Shown in pieces: positions 46,131-55,395 of a stretch of DNA of 64,000 nucleotides. Within the stretch, counting starts at the first letter, position 1. Each line of letters starts with the position of its first letter. This DNA is from Verrucomicrobia bacterium LW23. Its GTDB lineage: Bacteria > Verrucomicrobiota > Verrucomicrobiia > Methylacidiphilales > UBA1321. The stretch lies in NCBI GenBank assembly GCA_003054695.1, contig QAZA01000010.1:124001-188000 (forward strand). Direction: 5' to 3'. The position numbers and the translations under genes were made by a program. Below the pieces are notes generated by a model that did not search any database, was not told the origin of the DNA, and saw only the letters and a list, made by a program, of their open reading frames with translations.

Positions 46131-47438
46131 ATGTCCGTCAACATGTTCTATAATGAGTTCGATCGCGAGTGCTTTTCGGACGATTTCAATTATCCGCGGC
46201 GGGCGGCGGAGCATCGCAGCGTGTTTCAGCACGATCGCGACCGGGTGATGTTTACAAGCGCGTTTCGGCGGTTACAGGGCAAGACGCAGGTGTTTCGCGC
46301 GGGGGAGTACGACTTTTATCGCACGCGGCTGACGCATTCGCTGGAGGTGGCGAACATCGCGGCATCGATTTGCGCGTTCCTAAAATCCACCTCGCCGCAT
46401 CTGGAGGACGACTACTTTGTGGATCCCCAGCTGGTGGAGGCCGCGTGTTTGTCGCACGATATCGGGCACCCGCCGTTTGGGCACAGCGGGGAGCGCGCGC
46501 TGAACGACTGGATGCAGCCGTACGGCGGCTTTGAGGGCAACGCGCAAAGCCTGCGTATCCTTACCCGCACTATCTATGGCAGTGGCGAGGAACGCAAAGG
46601 GATGAGCCCGAGCCGGGCGCTGATCGATGCGATTTTGAAGTACAAGCGGCTGTTTCGCGATCGCGGTGAGGATTACAACCACTTTATCTACGACAAACAG
46701 GTGGAGTTTCTGGTGTATTGCTTTGGGCGCGAGGATATTGCGGGCGCGCTTGACGACGCGGACGCCACTCCGGACGACGCCAACAAATTCCGTAGCATTG
46801 AGTGCCAGATTATGGACGCGGCGGACGATATCGCCTACTCGTGCTGCGACCTGGTGGACGCCGTGAAGGCGCGCTTTATTACCACGGACCGCCTGGAGCA
46901 GTGGGGCGAGGCGAACGCGGGGCGCCTCTCCGCGGTAAAGGCGGAGAAGCTGGACAAGCTTATCGAGCGCATTCGCGAGCGGCGGCTGGAGCCGGCCATT
47001 GGCAAGGTGATGGGCGAGTTTATCCACGCCTGCACGCTGATGGAGACGGACAACTTTATGAGCGTGCGCACCAATCGCTACCGCTTTTGCCTGGCGATGG
47101 ATGCGGCGCGGCGCGAAGAGATTTCGTTGTACAAGGAGATCTCGCGCCTGTTCGTGTTTGGCTCCACGGAGCTGCACCACATGGAATTTAAGGGCATTGA
47201 GATGCTGCGCCGTATGCTTCACACGTGGGGTGAGACATACGTGACGAATCCCGCCGCCACGCCCCGGCTGCGGCTGCTGCCCGGGCCCGTGCACGAGGCG
47301 GTGCTGGCACAGAGTGACGCGTCTGAGCGGGCGCGCATTATTTGCGACTATACGTCGGGCATGACGGACGCGTACGCAGTGAAAATGTACAAGCGCCTTT
47401 ACGATCCCGATTATGGGTCGATAACGGAGTTGATGTAG
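46131..47438 (+). CDS. dgt: Deoxyguanosinetriphosphate triphosphohydrolase (dGTPase)
   Basis: 435-aa HD-domain enzyme that hydrolyses dGTP to deoxyguanosine and triphosphate. RTRLTHSLEVANIAA supplies the first metal histidine. CLSHDIGHPPFGHSGERALNDW (about residues 105-126) is the HD motif. FRSIECQIMDAADDIAYSCCDLVDAVKA holds the conserved distal aspartate. The C-terminal third is typical for the family. The frame opens at 45942, but homology begins at the ATG at 46131 (MSVNMFYNEFDREC), where the preceding residues are hydrophobic and Cys-rich, unlike the family. It is followed by a gene-free region of 394 bp. Confidence 0.92.
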   Translation: MSVNMFYNEFDRECFSDDFNYPRRAAEHRSVFQHDRDRVMFTSAFRRLQGKTQVFRAGEYDFYRTRLTHSLEVANIAASICAFLKSTSPHLEDDYFVDPQLVEAACLSHDIGHPPFGHSGERALNDWMQPYGGFEGNAQSLRILTRTIYGSGEERKGMSPSRALIDAILKYKRLFRDRGEDYNHFIYDKQVEFLVYCFGREDIAGALDDADATPDDANKFRSIECQIMDAADDIAYSCCDLVDAVKARFITTDRLEQWGEANAGRLSAVKAEKLDKLIERIRERRLEPAIGKVMGEFIHACTLMETDNFMSVRTNRYRFCLAMDAARREEISLYKEISRLFVFGSTELHHMEFKGIEMLRRMLHTWGETYVTNPAATPRLRLLPGPVHEAVLAQSDASERARIICDYTSGMTDAYAVKMYKRLYDPDYGSITELM

Positions 47439-47832
47439 GTTACCGCGCAGCAAGTAACGAAAAGGTCGATCAGGAATTTGCCCCTTGGCGATCTTTCCGT
47501 CCTTGGCGGGGGGAGTTAAGGCAATCGGTTAATCAGCCGGTACGGCCTGGCATGTACCCAGCTGTAGATGGGAGGCAGGGGGTGATCCCGGCACTACGCT
47601 AAAGGCGCATTTGGTGCGCTTGCGGGTGACGTGGCGAGCCGTTGGGGACAAGGTTGAGCTATTCCCAATACCTTGAGAGAGAGGCGCCTGCGTTAACCCA
47701 CTGTTTTTGATAAACTTGCAGCTTTCGCTTGATTCTATCGATTGATTCAGGCATAGTTACTTCATAACGGGGAAGTTTTCACAGATGCACTCTTCTTCGT
47801 CCGTCGTTATCGCCATTTTTTACTTTTAGTCT
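47439..47832. other. Gene-free region before the adhesin gene
   Basis: 394 bp without a supported gene. It holds a second copy of the 24-mer (47484-47507), a small hairpin around 47600-47620 (GCGCA/TGCGC), and a CAAGGT/ACCTTG pair near 47650-47675. The last 100 bases before the adhesin are AT-rich, as expected for its promoter, though no clear hexamers were assigned. Confidence 0.45.
47484..47507. repeat. Dispersed 24-bp repeat, copy 2
   Basis: Matches 27087-27110 at 23 of 24 positions. See copy 1. The two copies are both in long gene-free spacers and share no longer identity that I could find by eye. Confidence 0.6.
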
Positions 47833-50800
47833 ATGACATCTCTCATCTCGTTGCGCCGTCACTGGATCGTTGCCGCAGCTTCGGCCTGGTGCTTCCTGTG
47901 GATTGGTGGAGCGGGGCGGCTCCACGTGCTCCACGCTAATCCATCCGGCGGCTCCGTGCAGGCCGGTTCGGCGCGCATCGAGAATTCGCCAGGCCAGGTG
48001 ACGATTCGGCAGTCGAGCGACCGCTCGGTGGTGCACTGGAATGACTTCAGCATCAGCCGCGGGGAGACGACCACGTTTGTGCAGCCGGGCACACGGTCGG
48101 CCACGCTGAACCGGGTGACGGGCAGCGGCACGTCGCACATCAACGGCTCGCTCAACGCAAACGGGCGTGTGTATCTCGTTAACCCTAACGGCGTTGTGGT
48201 GGGCAAGACGGGGCGAGTGAATACGGCCGGGTTTACGGCCAGCACGCACGATGTCTCCAACGCCGAGTTTATGAAGGGTGGCGACATGAATTTCAGCGGT
48301 AACTCGCGCGCCAAAGTGGTAAACTACGGCAAGATCAAGGCGACCGACGGCGATGTGACACTGATTGCGCGGCAGGTGGAGAATCACGGCCGCCTCTCGG
48401 CCCGCGGGCGGGTGCAGCTGGCGGCGGGCACGGAGGTGCTGATCAAATCCGACGGCGCGGAGCGCGTGTTTATCAAGCCGGGCTCGCGGGGTGCGGAGGG
48501 GGAGACGGGTATCATCAACACCGGCAAAGTGCGCGCGGCGGTGGCGGAGCTGAAGGCGGCCGGCGGCAATGAGTACGCGCTGGCGATCAACAACTCGGGC
48601 ATCATTCGCGCCACGGGCTCGCGCACGGAGTCGGGGCGCGTTTACCTCAGCTCCACGGGGGGCGGCATTGTCAACAGCGGCAAGATCCGCGCGACCAACC
48701 GCAATGGGTCAGGCGGCGAGATCCGCATTGCGGGTGGCGATATCAAGCTCAAGAGCGGCTCGGTGCTCGACGCGAGTGGCAGCCGCAAGGGCAAGGGCGG
48801 CAACGGCGGCAAGGTATATGTCGGCGGCGAATGGCAGGGCGGTGGCACGATGGCCCATGCAAAGAGTGTGACGATGGAGAAGGGCGCGGAGATTCGCGCC
48901 GACGCGACCGCGGGCGCAGGGGTGACGACCCCGGCCAACGGCGGCGAGGTGGTGCTGTGGTCCACCGACATTACGGATTTTAATGGTGCAATTACCGCGC
49001 GGGGCGTCAACGGCGGCCTGGGCGGCAAGGTGGAGACCTCCGGCTACCGGCTTAACGTGGGCATGGACGCGATGGTGCTGACCGATGGCGGCACCTGGCT
49101 GCTAGATCCGGAGAATATTGAGATTATCGGCTCCGCCGGCACGCACTCGGATGTCAACACACTGCCGGCGCTGGGCGATGTGACGATCCAGAACAGCGTG
49201 ATTTCCACCGCGCTGAATACGCAGCATGTTATTTTGCTGGCATCGCAGTCCATCACCGTATCGGCCAACGTGGCCGCCGCAACCGCAGGCACGTTTAACC
49301 TGACGCTGGACGCGCCGGAAGTCTTTCTCAACGCAGCAATTACGATGCGCGCCGGCACCAGCCTCCTGGGCGGCGCCGGTACGATGGACGTGGAAGTGGG
49401 CGCCAACGGCCGCGTGCAAAACGGCCTGGACGTGGTGGCCGCCGGGGGCACCGTAAAGCTGGCCGCCGCCACTTATACGGAAAATGTGGTGGTGCGTAAG
49501 TCGATGACAATTGAGGGGGCGGGCACTGATTTGGCCGACCCCGCCAACCGGACGACGATTGCAGGCGCCGGTACTGCCGCCGCACCCACCAGCACCGTTA
49601 TGTGGCTGAACGTCGGCTCCACCGATGTGGTAAATTTGAGTGGCTTCCAGCTTACCAATGGCCGGGCGATAAACACCGGCTTTCCCGCGCCAGTGGGCGG
49701 AAGCGGCCTGCGAATTGAAAACGGCACTGTGGTTGCAGACAACCTGCTGATCAATCGCAACCTCTCCAACCGCACTGGCGCCACGTATGTGGGCGCGGGC
49801 GTGCTGGTCGTCGCGGGTAATGTGACATTTGAGAATTCCCGGATTATCGATAACAATCTTGATCCCGTCTCCGGCCTTAAGCTTACCACGGGCACGGGTA
49901 GCGGCGGCGGTATCTACCTTAACTCCGGCACGCTCACGATCCGAGACAGTGTTGTCAGCAACAACGGTACCGCTGTTTCGGGTGGCGGTCTTTACCTGCT
50001 CAACGGCACGGTGCTAATTGAGAATTCGGACATCAGTAACAACAGCGCACAGAGTGGCACCGGCGGTGGCATCGCCTTTATTGATGGCAGTTTGCAGGTG
50101 CTGGGATCGACGGTGAACAACAACCTTGCCAACAGCATCAACAGCACGGGCGGCGGCATTTACCGCGGCAATGGCAGCCTCACCGTTGCGGATTCGACCA
50201 TTTCGGGAAATCGCGCAAACGCCGACACATCGGGTGGCTCGGGCAAGCGGCACGGCGGCGGCGGCATTTACAGCACGGGCAATGGAGCTGTTTCGCCGGC
50301 AGCGCCCAGCAAAATCATCGTTGCCCGGTCCGTCATATCCAATAATACGGCGGTTGGCACGGGTGGCGGTGTCCACATCCAGACGCCCAATGTAACGGAA
50401 ACCGGCGCCATCAAGGTGGAAATTTCTGATACAATTTTTAGCGGTAACTCGGCGCAAGCGAGCGGCGGCGGGTTCGCCTACGTGAGGACAGTCGACGTAG
50501 TGCAGATAAACAATTCGGTATTCGTTAACAATACCACGGCGGGCAACGGCGGAGGCATCAGCTTCGGCTCTGGCTCCGTTGGCGGTTCCGCAATACTGTA
50601 TCTCTCGAACACTAGCATATATGGCAACCAGGCCAACCTTGGCGGTGGCATTTACCTCACCTTCAACAATGCCGATTTGGCGAATGTGACGATTGCCAAC
50701 AATACTGCAACACTGGCGGGTGGTGGTATCCGGGTCAACTTTCCCGCCACGCTCCCTAACACTATTCCCGACCCCCTCCCTGCGTATCTTCCCAGTGGTG

Positions 50801-53247
50801 TGCGGATAATGAACAGCACCATTACGGGCAATCACGTCACCACGCCCACCGGCGCAGACGGATATAGCGGAGGGTCGGGCGGAGGTATCAGCCGGGCCCG
50901 GCACAACAGTAGCGGCAGTGCCAACACCAGTCACGCCATCAGCCTGGCCAACACCATCCTGGCCGGAAACACCGTGGCAACGGCCACTGGGGTGGAGTAC
51001 CAGGACTACTCCGGAAGCCTTACGGATTTCGGGCACAACGTCTTCGGTATCGGCTTGAACAGAACGCCTCCGATGGGTGAAGGACCTGGAGGTACCCAAC
51101 CCGGCAACCTCCCAGGTGTTATCAGAACGCCGAAAGCCAGCAGCTCCACCGGAATTACCGACCCGGGCCTCTCCACGCTGGGTTATTACGGCGGAGGCCT
51201 CGACCTGCAGGATACTACCTTGTTCCTGACCGCGGCACCTCTGCCTGGCAGTATCGCCATCGACAAAGGCAACGCCTCCCTCACGATCACCAGCACGCCC
51301 GTGCTTCCCAGCCCTCCGCTGGTCGCTCCGCTCGTTGTTCCTTCCACAGATCAGCGCGGCCTTGGTCGCGTTGGCGTGGCCGGCACGGTGGATGCTGGCG
51401 CCGTTGAGGCCCAGGGCTTTACCTACTCCGCAGCCGATGCCAATGCCACGCTGCTGCAGGCGTTTGATCCGATTGTCGTGACGGTGACACCCAACCATGC
51501 GGGGGATCCCGTGGCGGGGGGTACGTTCAGCATTGTGCTGCCGGGCAGCGGAGCCAGCGCCACGGGCACAACCTTGGCCACGATTGCGGCGGATGGCACA
51601 GCCACGTTCAACCTTACGGCAAACGGCACGGCCGGTGGACCCTACGCGGTTACCGTGGACGGCGCCACCGCGTTCAACCTCACCAACGATCGCATCGTGC
51701 TGACGGTGGCCCCTACCGGCACGTTGTCCAAGGTGTATGGCGACGCGACCCCCGACGCTCCGTTTGGATGGACAGTGACCAGCAGCAACTTTATGCTCGG
51801 CGACGACGCGGGCAACGTGTTTAACGGCGGCTCCCTGTCGCGCGTCGCCGGTGAGGTCGTCGCCTCCTATGCCATCACCAATGGCACGCTGGCCGTCACC
51901 AACTCCAACTACACGTTTGTCATCGACTCGAGCTACGATTTCGACATCACCAAACGTGCCATTACAGTAACGGCAAACGACAAGACCTCGGTGTATGGCG
52001 ACGCGATTGTGCCCCTCACCTTTACCGCCACCGGGCTGGTCGGATCGGACACGGAAAGCAACGCCTTTACGGGTGCCCTGGCCATGACGGGATCCAATGC
52101 GGGTAACTACGACATCACGCAAAACACGCTGGATGCCGCCAACTACTCCATTACGTTTGTTACCGGCAATTACGAGATTACCAGGCGCGCCGTCACCGTC
52201 ACCGCCGACGCCAAGACGTCGGTGTATGGCGACGCGATTGTCCCCCTCACCTTCACCGCCAGCGGGCTCGTCGGATCGGACACGGAAAGCAACGCCTTTA
52301 CAGGCGCCCTGGCCATGACGGAGACAAACGCCGGCTCCCACGCCATCACCCAAAACACGCTCGACGCTGCCAACTACGCCATCACGTACGTTGGCGCCAA
52401 CTACGTGATCAGCAAGCGCGCGGTGGATATCACCGCCCACGCCCAAACGTCGGTGTATGGCGATGCGATTGTGCCCCTCACCTTTACCGCCAGCGGGCTG
52501 GTTGGCACGGATACCGAAACCAACGCCTTTAACGGCGGCCTGGGAATGAGCCAGACAAATGCAGGCACCCACGCCATCCTCCAGAATACGCTGGACTCCG
52601 ACAACTACACCATCAACAGCTACACCGGGGCCAACTACACTATTACGCCCGCCATGCTGACGGTAACCGCCAACGACGCGAACATGCTGGCCGGGCAGGC
52701 GCTGCCCACCTTTAGCGGGGTTATCACCGGCTTCCGCTATACGGACAATGAGAGCGTAGTGGGCGGGCTTGCCTACTCCACGTCGGCCACCTCCGCCTCG
52801 CCGGTGGGCAGCTACGCCATTGTGCCTGGCGGCGCAAGCGCGTTGAACTACACGTTTACCTACGTTAACGGCAACCTCACCATTGCCGCGGCGCCTCCGG
52901 TTCCTCCCACGCCCGGCGGCGGTGGCCCGTCGCTTCCCCCCGGGAACCCCGGCATGCCTGGCGCCGTGGGCCAGCCGGGTGCTATGGGCGGCAGCGGCGG
53001 CGCCGGCGGAAACAGCGCCCCTGTCGGTACAGGCGGCAACGGCGCCACAACGGTTGCGTTTGGCGATATCTCCCTTATCGCTCAGGATTCCTTTAACGCC
53101 GTCCGCGGCCGCAATAACCTGGAGGAAGACGAGCTGGTGTTTGTTCCCGAGGCCCACAAGCCCACTATCTCCTACGGGAATCCCAACGGAAACGGAACCG
53201 GCACGGCACTCCTGCACGATTCCAGCTTCAACCTTACCTCCCCGTAA
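47833..53247 (+). CDS. Filamentous-hemagglutinin-type adhesin with beta-helix and MBG/YDG repeats
   Basis: 1804-aa surface protein. The signal peptide ends near GAGRLHVLHA. Residues 38-250 form the TPS/FhaB secretion domain: HWNDFSISRGETTTFVQPG, LVNPNGVVVGKTGRVNTAGF, with the NPNG signature. A large right-handed beta-helix follows (GGGIYLNSGTLTIRDSVVS, ISNNTAVGTGGGVHIQTP and many similar turns). Four MBG/YDG-type modules follow between about residues 1290 and 1605, three of them 77-residue near-identical copies encoded by 231-bp repeats. A Pro/Gly-rich collagen-like stretch and a short tail end the protein, without a C-terminal barrel. Family knowledge predicts two-partner secretion, but no TpsB transporter is adjacent. 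Confidence 0.88.
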   Translation: MTSLISLRRHWIVAAASAWCFLWIGGAGRLHVLHANPSGGSVQAGSARIENSPGQVTIRQSSDRSVVHWNDFSISRGETTTFVQPGTRSATLNRVTGSGTSHINGSLNANGRVYLVNPNGVVVGKTGRVNTAGFTASTHDVSNAEFMKGGDMNFSGNSRAKVVNYGKIKATDGDVTLIARQVENHGRLSARGRVQLAAGTEVLIKSDGAERVFIKPGSRGAEGETGIINTGKVRAAVAELKAAGGNEYALAINNSGIIRATGSRTESGRVYLSSTGGGIVNSGKIRATNRNGSGGEIRIAGGDIKLKSGSVLDASGSRKGKGGNGGKVYVGGEWQGGGTMAHAKSVTMEKGAEIRADATAGAGVTTPANGGEVVLWSTDITDFNGAITARGVNGGLGGKVETSGYRLNVGMDAMVLTDGGTWLLDPENIEIIGSAGTHSDVNTLPALGDVTIQNSVISTALNTQHVILLASQSITVSANVAAATAGTFNLTLDAPEVFLNAAITMRAGTSLLGGAGTMDVEVGANGRVQNGLDVVAAGGTVKLAAATYTENVVVRKSMTIEGAGTDLADPANRTTIAGAGTAAAPTSTVMWLNVGSTDVVNLSGFQLTNGRAINTGFPAPVGGSGLRIENGTVVADNLLINRNLSNRTGATYVGAGVLVVAGNVTFENSRIIDNNLDPVSGLKLTTGTGSGGGIYLNSGTLTIRDSVVSNNGTAVSGGGLYLLNGTVLIENSDISNNSAQSGTGGGIAFIDGSLQVLGSTVNNNLANSINSTGGGIYRGNGSLTVADSTISGNRANADTSGGSGKRHGGGGIYSTGNGAVSPAAPSKIIVARSVISNNTAVGTGGGVHIQTPNVTETGAIKVEISDTIFSGNSAQASGGGFAYVRTVDVVQINNSVFVNNTTAGNGGGISFGSGSVGGSAILYLSNTSIYGNQANLGGGIYLTFNNADLANVTIANNTATLAGGGIRVNFPATLPNTIPDPLPAYLPSGVRIMNSTITGNHVTTPTGADGYSGGSGGGISRARHNSSGSANTSHAISLANTILAGNTVATATGVEYQDYSGSLTDFGHNVFGIGLNRTPPMGEGPGGTQPGNLPGVIRTPKASSSTGITDPGLSTLGYYGGGLDLQDTTLFLTAAPLPGSIAIDKGNASLTITSTPVLPSPPLVAPLVVPSTDQRGLGRVGVAGTVDAGAVEAQGFTYSAADANATLLQAFDPIVVTVTPNHAGDPVAGGTFSIVLPGSGASATGTTLATIAADGTATFNLTANGTAGGPYAVTVDGATAFNLTNDRIVLTVAPTGTLSKVYGDATPDAPFGWTVTSSNFMLGDDAGNVFNGGSLSRVAGEVVASYAITNGTLAVTNSNYTFVIDSSYDFDITKRAITVTANDKTSVYGDAIVPLTFTATGLVGSDTESNAFTGALAMTGSNAGNYDITQNTLDAANYSITFVTGNYEITRRAVTVTADAKTSVYGDAIVPLTFTASGLVGSDTESNAFTGALAMTETNAGSHAITQNTLDAANYAITYVGANYVISKRAVDITAHAQTSVYGDAIVPLTFTASGLVGTDTETNAFNGGLGMSQTNAGTHAILQNTLDSDNYTINSYTGANYTITPAMLTVTANDANMLAGQALPTFSGVITGFRYTDNESVVGGLAYSTSATSASPVGSYAIVPGGASALNYTFTYVNGNLTIAAAPPVPPTPGGGGPSLPPGNPGMPGAVGQPGAMGGSGGAGGNSAPVGTGGNGATTVAFGDISLIAQDSFNAVRGRNNLEEDELVFVPEAHKPTISYGNPNGNGTGTALLHDSSFNLTSP
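51958..52650 (+). repeat. Three 231-bp tandem repeats encoding YDG/MBG modules
   Basis: Exact 231-bp spacing of GGTGTATGGCGA(C/T)GCGATTGT at 51990, 52221 and 52452 (77 codons each) marks three units, 51958-52188, 52189-52419 and 52420-52650, with high nucleotide identity between them. A more diverged 258-bp unit precedes them at about 51700-51957. The equal length and high identity suggest recent duplication or gene conversion, so the copy number may vary between strains. Confidence 0.85.
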
Positions 53248-53277
53248 ACGGAGCGCGGGGCGCGGAAGGCCCTGTCG

Positions 53278-53340
53278 CGGGCCGGGCCAATCTCTCTCTC
53301 CTTTTGTGTGATTTTGAGAGGAAAGAGCCCGGCCCGGTTT
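53278..53340 (+). terminator. Rho-independent terminator of the adhesin gene
   Basis: CGGGCCGGGC (53278-53287) and GCCCGGCCCG (53327-53336) are a perfect 10-bp inverted repeat. Inside lies a second TCTCTCC-type/GAGAGGA pairing, and TTTATT follows. It lies about 30 bp after the adhesin stop codon. Confidence 0.6.
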
Positions 53341-53373
53341 ATTCACGGCCTGCACTTTTCTCAAAAGATTTGC

Positions 53374-53402
53374 TTGCATGCCCCAGGCCAATCGCCTATA
53401 AC
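53374..53402 (+). promoter_or_regulatory. Promoter of tRNA-Glu
   Basis: TTGCAT (53374-53379), a 17-base spacer and TATAAC (53397-53402, five of six -10 matches). The tRNA begins 30 bases further on, which fits a short 5' leader. Confidence 0.55.
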
Positions 53403-53431
53403 AACACCTCTCGACCACGAGAAGTTTTCCA

Positions 53432-53503
53432 GACCCCATGGAGTAGTGGTTAGCTCTCCTCCCTTTCACGGAGGCTGCACGGGTTCGAATCCCGTTGGGG
53501 TCG
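53432..53503 (+). tRNA. tRNA-Glu (anticodon TTC)
   Basis: The 72-nt cloverleaf has acceptor stem GACCCCA/TGGGGTC plus discriminator G, D-arm GGAGTAGTGGTTAGC-type, anticodon stem CCTCC/GGAGG around loop CTTTCAC (anticodon TTC), and T-arm CGGGTTCGAATCCCG. The 3' CCA is not encoded. It is a stand-alone gene with its own promoter. Confidence 0.95.
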
Positions 53504-53840
53504 CTTTTCTCTTTCTCTCTCGCTCTCTCATCCAGTTTTCAGGTGCGAGGCTTATCCGGTTCGCTCAGTCTCCCAGTCTCCCAGTCTCTCGGCCCCCCCC
53601 ATTCGCTCAGCCCTTTGTGCCTTTTGCGGCCCGGCCCCATGCCGCAGACGACCTCGCACCGCGTATCGACGCGTGCCCCTCGCCGGGTCCGACGCGGGGC
53701 TTGATCTCCCTCGCCAAGCGTGAAAGGATGCGAGCCTCGCGGCGCTCCCCGCTCGACCGCGGCCGTACCCGCAGCCATACCACGCTCGCTGCCGCGGCCG
53801 GACCACGAGCTGCATCGCGCCCCCCCTGCCCCAGCTCCCT
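53504..53840. other. Gene-free pyrimidine-rich region after tRNA-Glu
   Basis: 337 bp with TCTC-rich runs directly after the tRNA and a triple GTCTCCCA-type repeat near 53570. No coding frame is supported, and no attachment-site duplicate of the tRNA 3' end was seen within the window. Confidence 0.45.
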
Positions 53841-55346
53841 ATGCCACCCCCTTCCTCCTCCGCACAGTCGCCGGATCCGGCCGTGCTTGCAGGTGGCGCC
53901 GCTCCGCAGGCCGGGGTGGACCGGCCGCTGTGCGTGGACCTGGACGGGACTCTGCTGGCAGGCGACGTGCTCTACGAGTCGGTGGTGCGCTACCTCCGCC
54001 CCAACCTGTTTCGCTTCGTCTACGTCGTGCTGTGGCTGCTCAGGGGCCGCGCCCATCTCAAGGCCATGCTGGCGCAGCGCGTGAGCTTTAACCCCGCCTC
54101 ATTGCCCTGGCGCCCGGAAGTGCTGGACATGCTGCGCCAGGAAAAAGCGCGCGGCCGCCGCCTGTTCCTCGTCACTGCCAGCCATGGGGAAACGGCGCGC
54201 TCGCTGACGGCCCAGCTTAACGTGTTTGACGACGTGTTTGGCACGGAGCCGGGCCGAAACCTCAAAGGCGCTGCAAAGGCGGATTATCTCTGCAACATGT
54301 TTGGGGAGAAGGGGTTCGACTACGTGGGGGACTCCCGGGCCGACTTTGCTGTGTGGGCACGGTCGGCGGGCGGCATGGTGGTTGGCTCACGCTCTCGCGT
54401 TGCGGCGGCACAGCGGGTTAACTCCCAGGTGACGGAGCTTGTTACGCCTCGCGTCTCGCGCATGAGCGCGACGTTCCGGATGCTACGGGTGCACCAGTGG
54501 TCCAAAAACGTCATAATCTTTGTGCCGCTGATCGCCTCGCATCACCTTACGGAACTTGGCGAATTGTACATGACGTTGCTTGCCTTTGGCTGTTTCTGCG
54601 CCACGGCATCGGCAACATATGTTCTCAACGATCTTTTAGATCTTGAGAACGATCGTACACATCATCACAAACGCTCACGCCCCCTCGCCTCCGGCGTCCT
54701 CAGCATCCCGTTTGGCATCGCCACCTCCGCCTTTCTTGCGCTCGTCGCGGCGGGCTTTGCGTCGTTCCTGCCGTCAGCGTTTTTGCTTACGCTTCTGCTC
54801 TACCTGGCGCTTACACTAAACTACAGCCTTTTTCTCAAGCGCATTGTGCTGGCCGACGCGATTGTGCTGGCGTGCCTTTACACCATCCGCATGGTGGCGG
54901 GACACACCGCAACGGGGGTGCCCTACTCCGTGTGGCTGCTGGCCTTTGCGGTCTTCATCTTCTTTAGCCTGGCGGTGGCCAAGCGGTACGCGGAGCTTCG
55001 CAATCTTTCGCTCCGCAGCGTCGATCCCCTTCACGCCGCGCCCGGCCGCGACTACGTTCTGGACGACATGCCGACCCTGCTCTCCCTTGGCACCGCAAGC
55101 GGCCTCATCGCCGCCCTGGTGATGGTACTCTACGTGCAAAGCGACATGGGCGGCCGCCATTACTCGCAACCGTTGTTTCTGCTCCTGCTTGTCCCCGCTT
55201 ACCTGTACTGGATCGGCCGCGTGTGGATTCTGGCGCAACGCGGGTTGCTCAACGAGGATCCCGTGCTCTTCGCCATTACGGATCGCGTCAGCTACGTTGT
55301 GGCGCTTTTTGCGATTGTCGTGATGCTTGTGGCGATCTATTACTGA
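53841..55346 (+). CDS. HAD phosphatase - UbiA prenyltransferase fusion (polyprenyl-phosphate phosphoribosyltransferase-like)
   Basis: 501 aa with two domains. Residues 28-210 are a HAD phosphatase: LCVDLDGTLLAGD (Asp33, Asp35), FLVTASHGETARSL, and DYVGDSRADFAVWARSA with the metal-binding Asp pair. Residues 215-501 are a UbiA membrane prenyltransferase: YVLNDLLDLENDRTHHHKRSRPLASG, LNYSLFLKRIVLADAIVLACLYTIRM, and the FFSLAVAKRYAEL motif (about 375) typical of the decaprenyl-phosphate phosphoribosyltransferase group. In mycobacteria that reaction makes a polyprenyl-phosphoribose that is then dephosphorylated, and a fused HAD domain could do the second step. It starts an apparent four-gene unit (50 bp to the next gene). 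Confidence 0.8.
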   Translation: MPPPSSSAQSPDPAVLAGGAAPQAGVDRPLCVDLDGTLLAGDVLYESVVRYLRPNLFRFVYVVLWLLRGRAHLKAMLAQRVSFNPASLPWRPEVLDMLRQEKARGRRLFLVTASHGETARSLTAQLNVFDDVFGTEPGRNLKGAAKADYLCNMFGEKGFDYVGDSRADFAVWARSAGGMVVGSRSRVAAAQRVNSQVTELVTPRVSRMSATFRMLRVHQWSKNVIIFVPLIASHHLTELGELYMTLLAFGCFCATASATYVLNDLLDLENDRTHHHKRSRPLASGVLSIPFGIATSAFLALVAAGFASFLPSAFLLTLLLYLALTLNYSLFLKRIVLADAIVLACLYTIRMVAGHTATGVPYSVWLLAFAVFIFFSLAVAKRYAELRNLSLRSVDPLHAAPGRDYVLDDMPTLLSLGTASGLIAALVMVLYVQSDMGGRHYSQPLFLLLLVPAYLYWIGRVWILAQRGLLNEDPVLFAITDRVSYVVALFAIVVMLVAIYY

Positions 55347-55395
55347 TCTTTTTTTCACACTTCTTCACCTTCTTTATATCGATAATTTGTTGCCT

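Noticed and set aside
51958-52650. CRISPR-like direct repeats
   Set aside because: The 231-bp periodic repeats are in-frame protein modules, without short repeats and unique spacers.
53504-53600. Phage or island attachment site at tRNA-Glu
   Set aside because: No second copy of the tRNA 3' end and no integrase gene are in the window.
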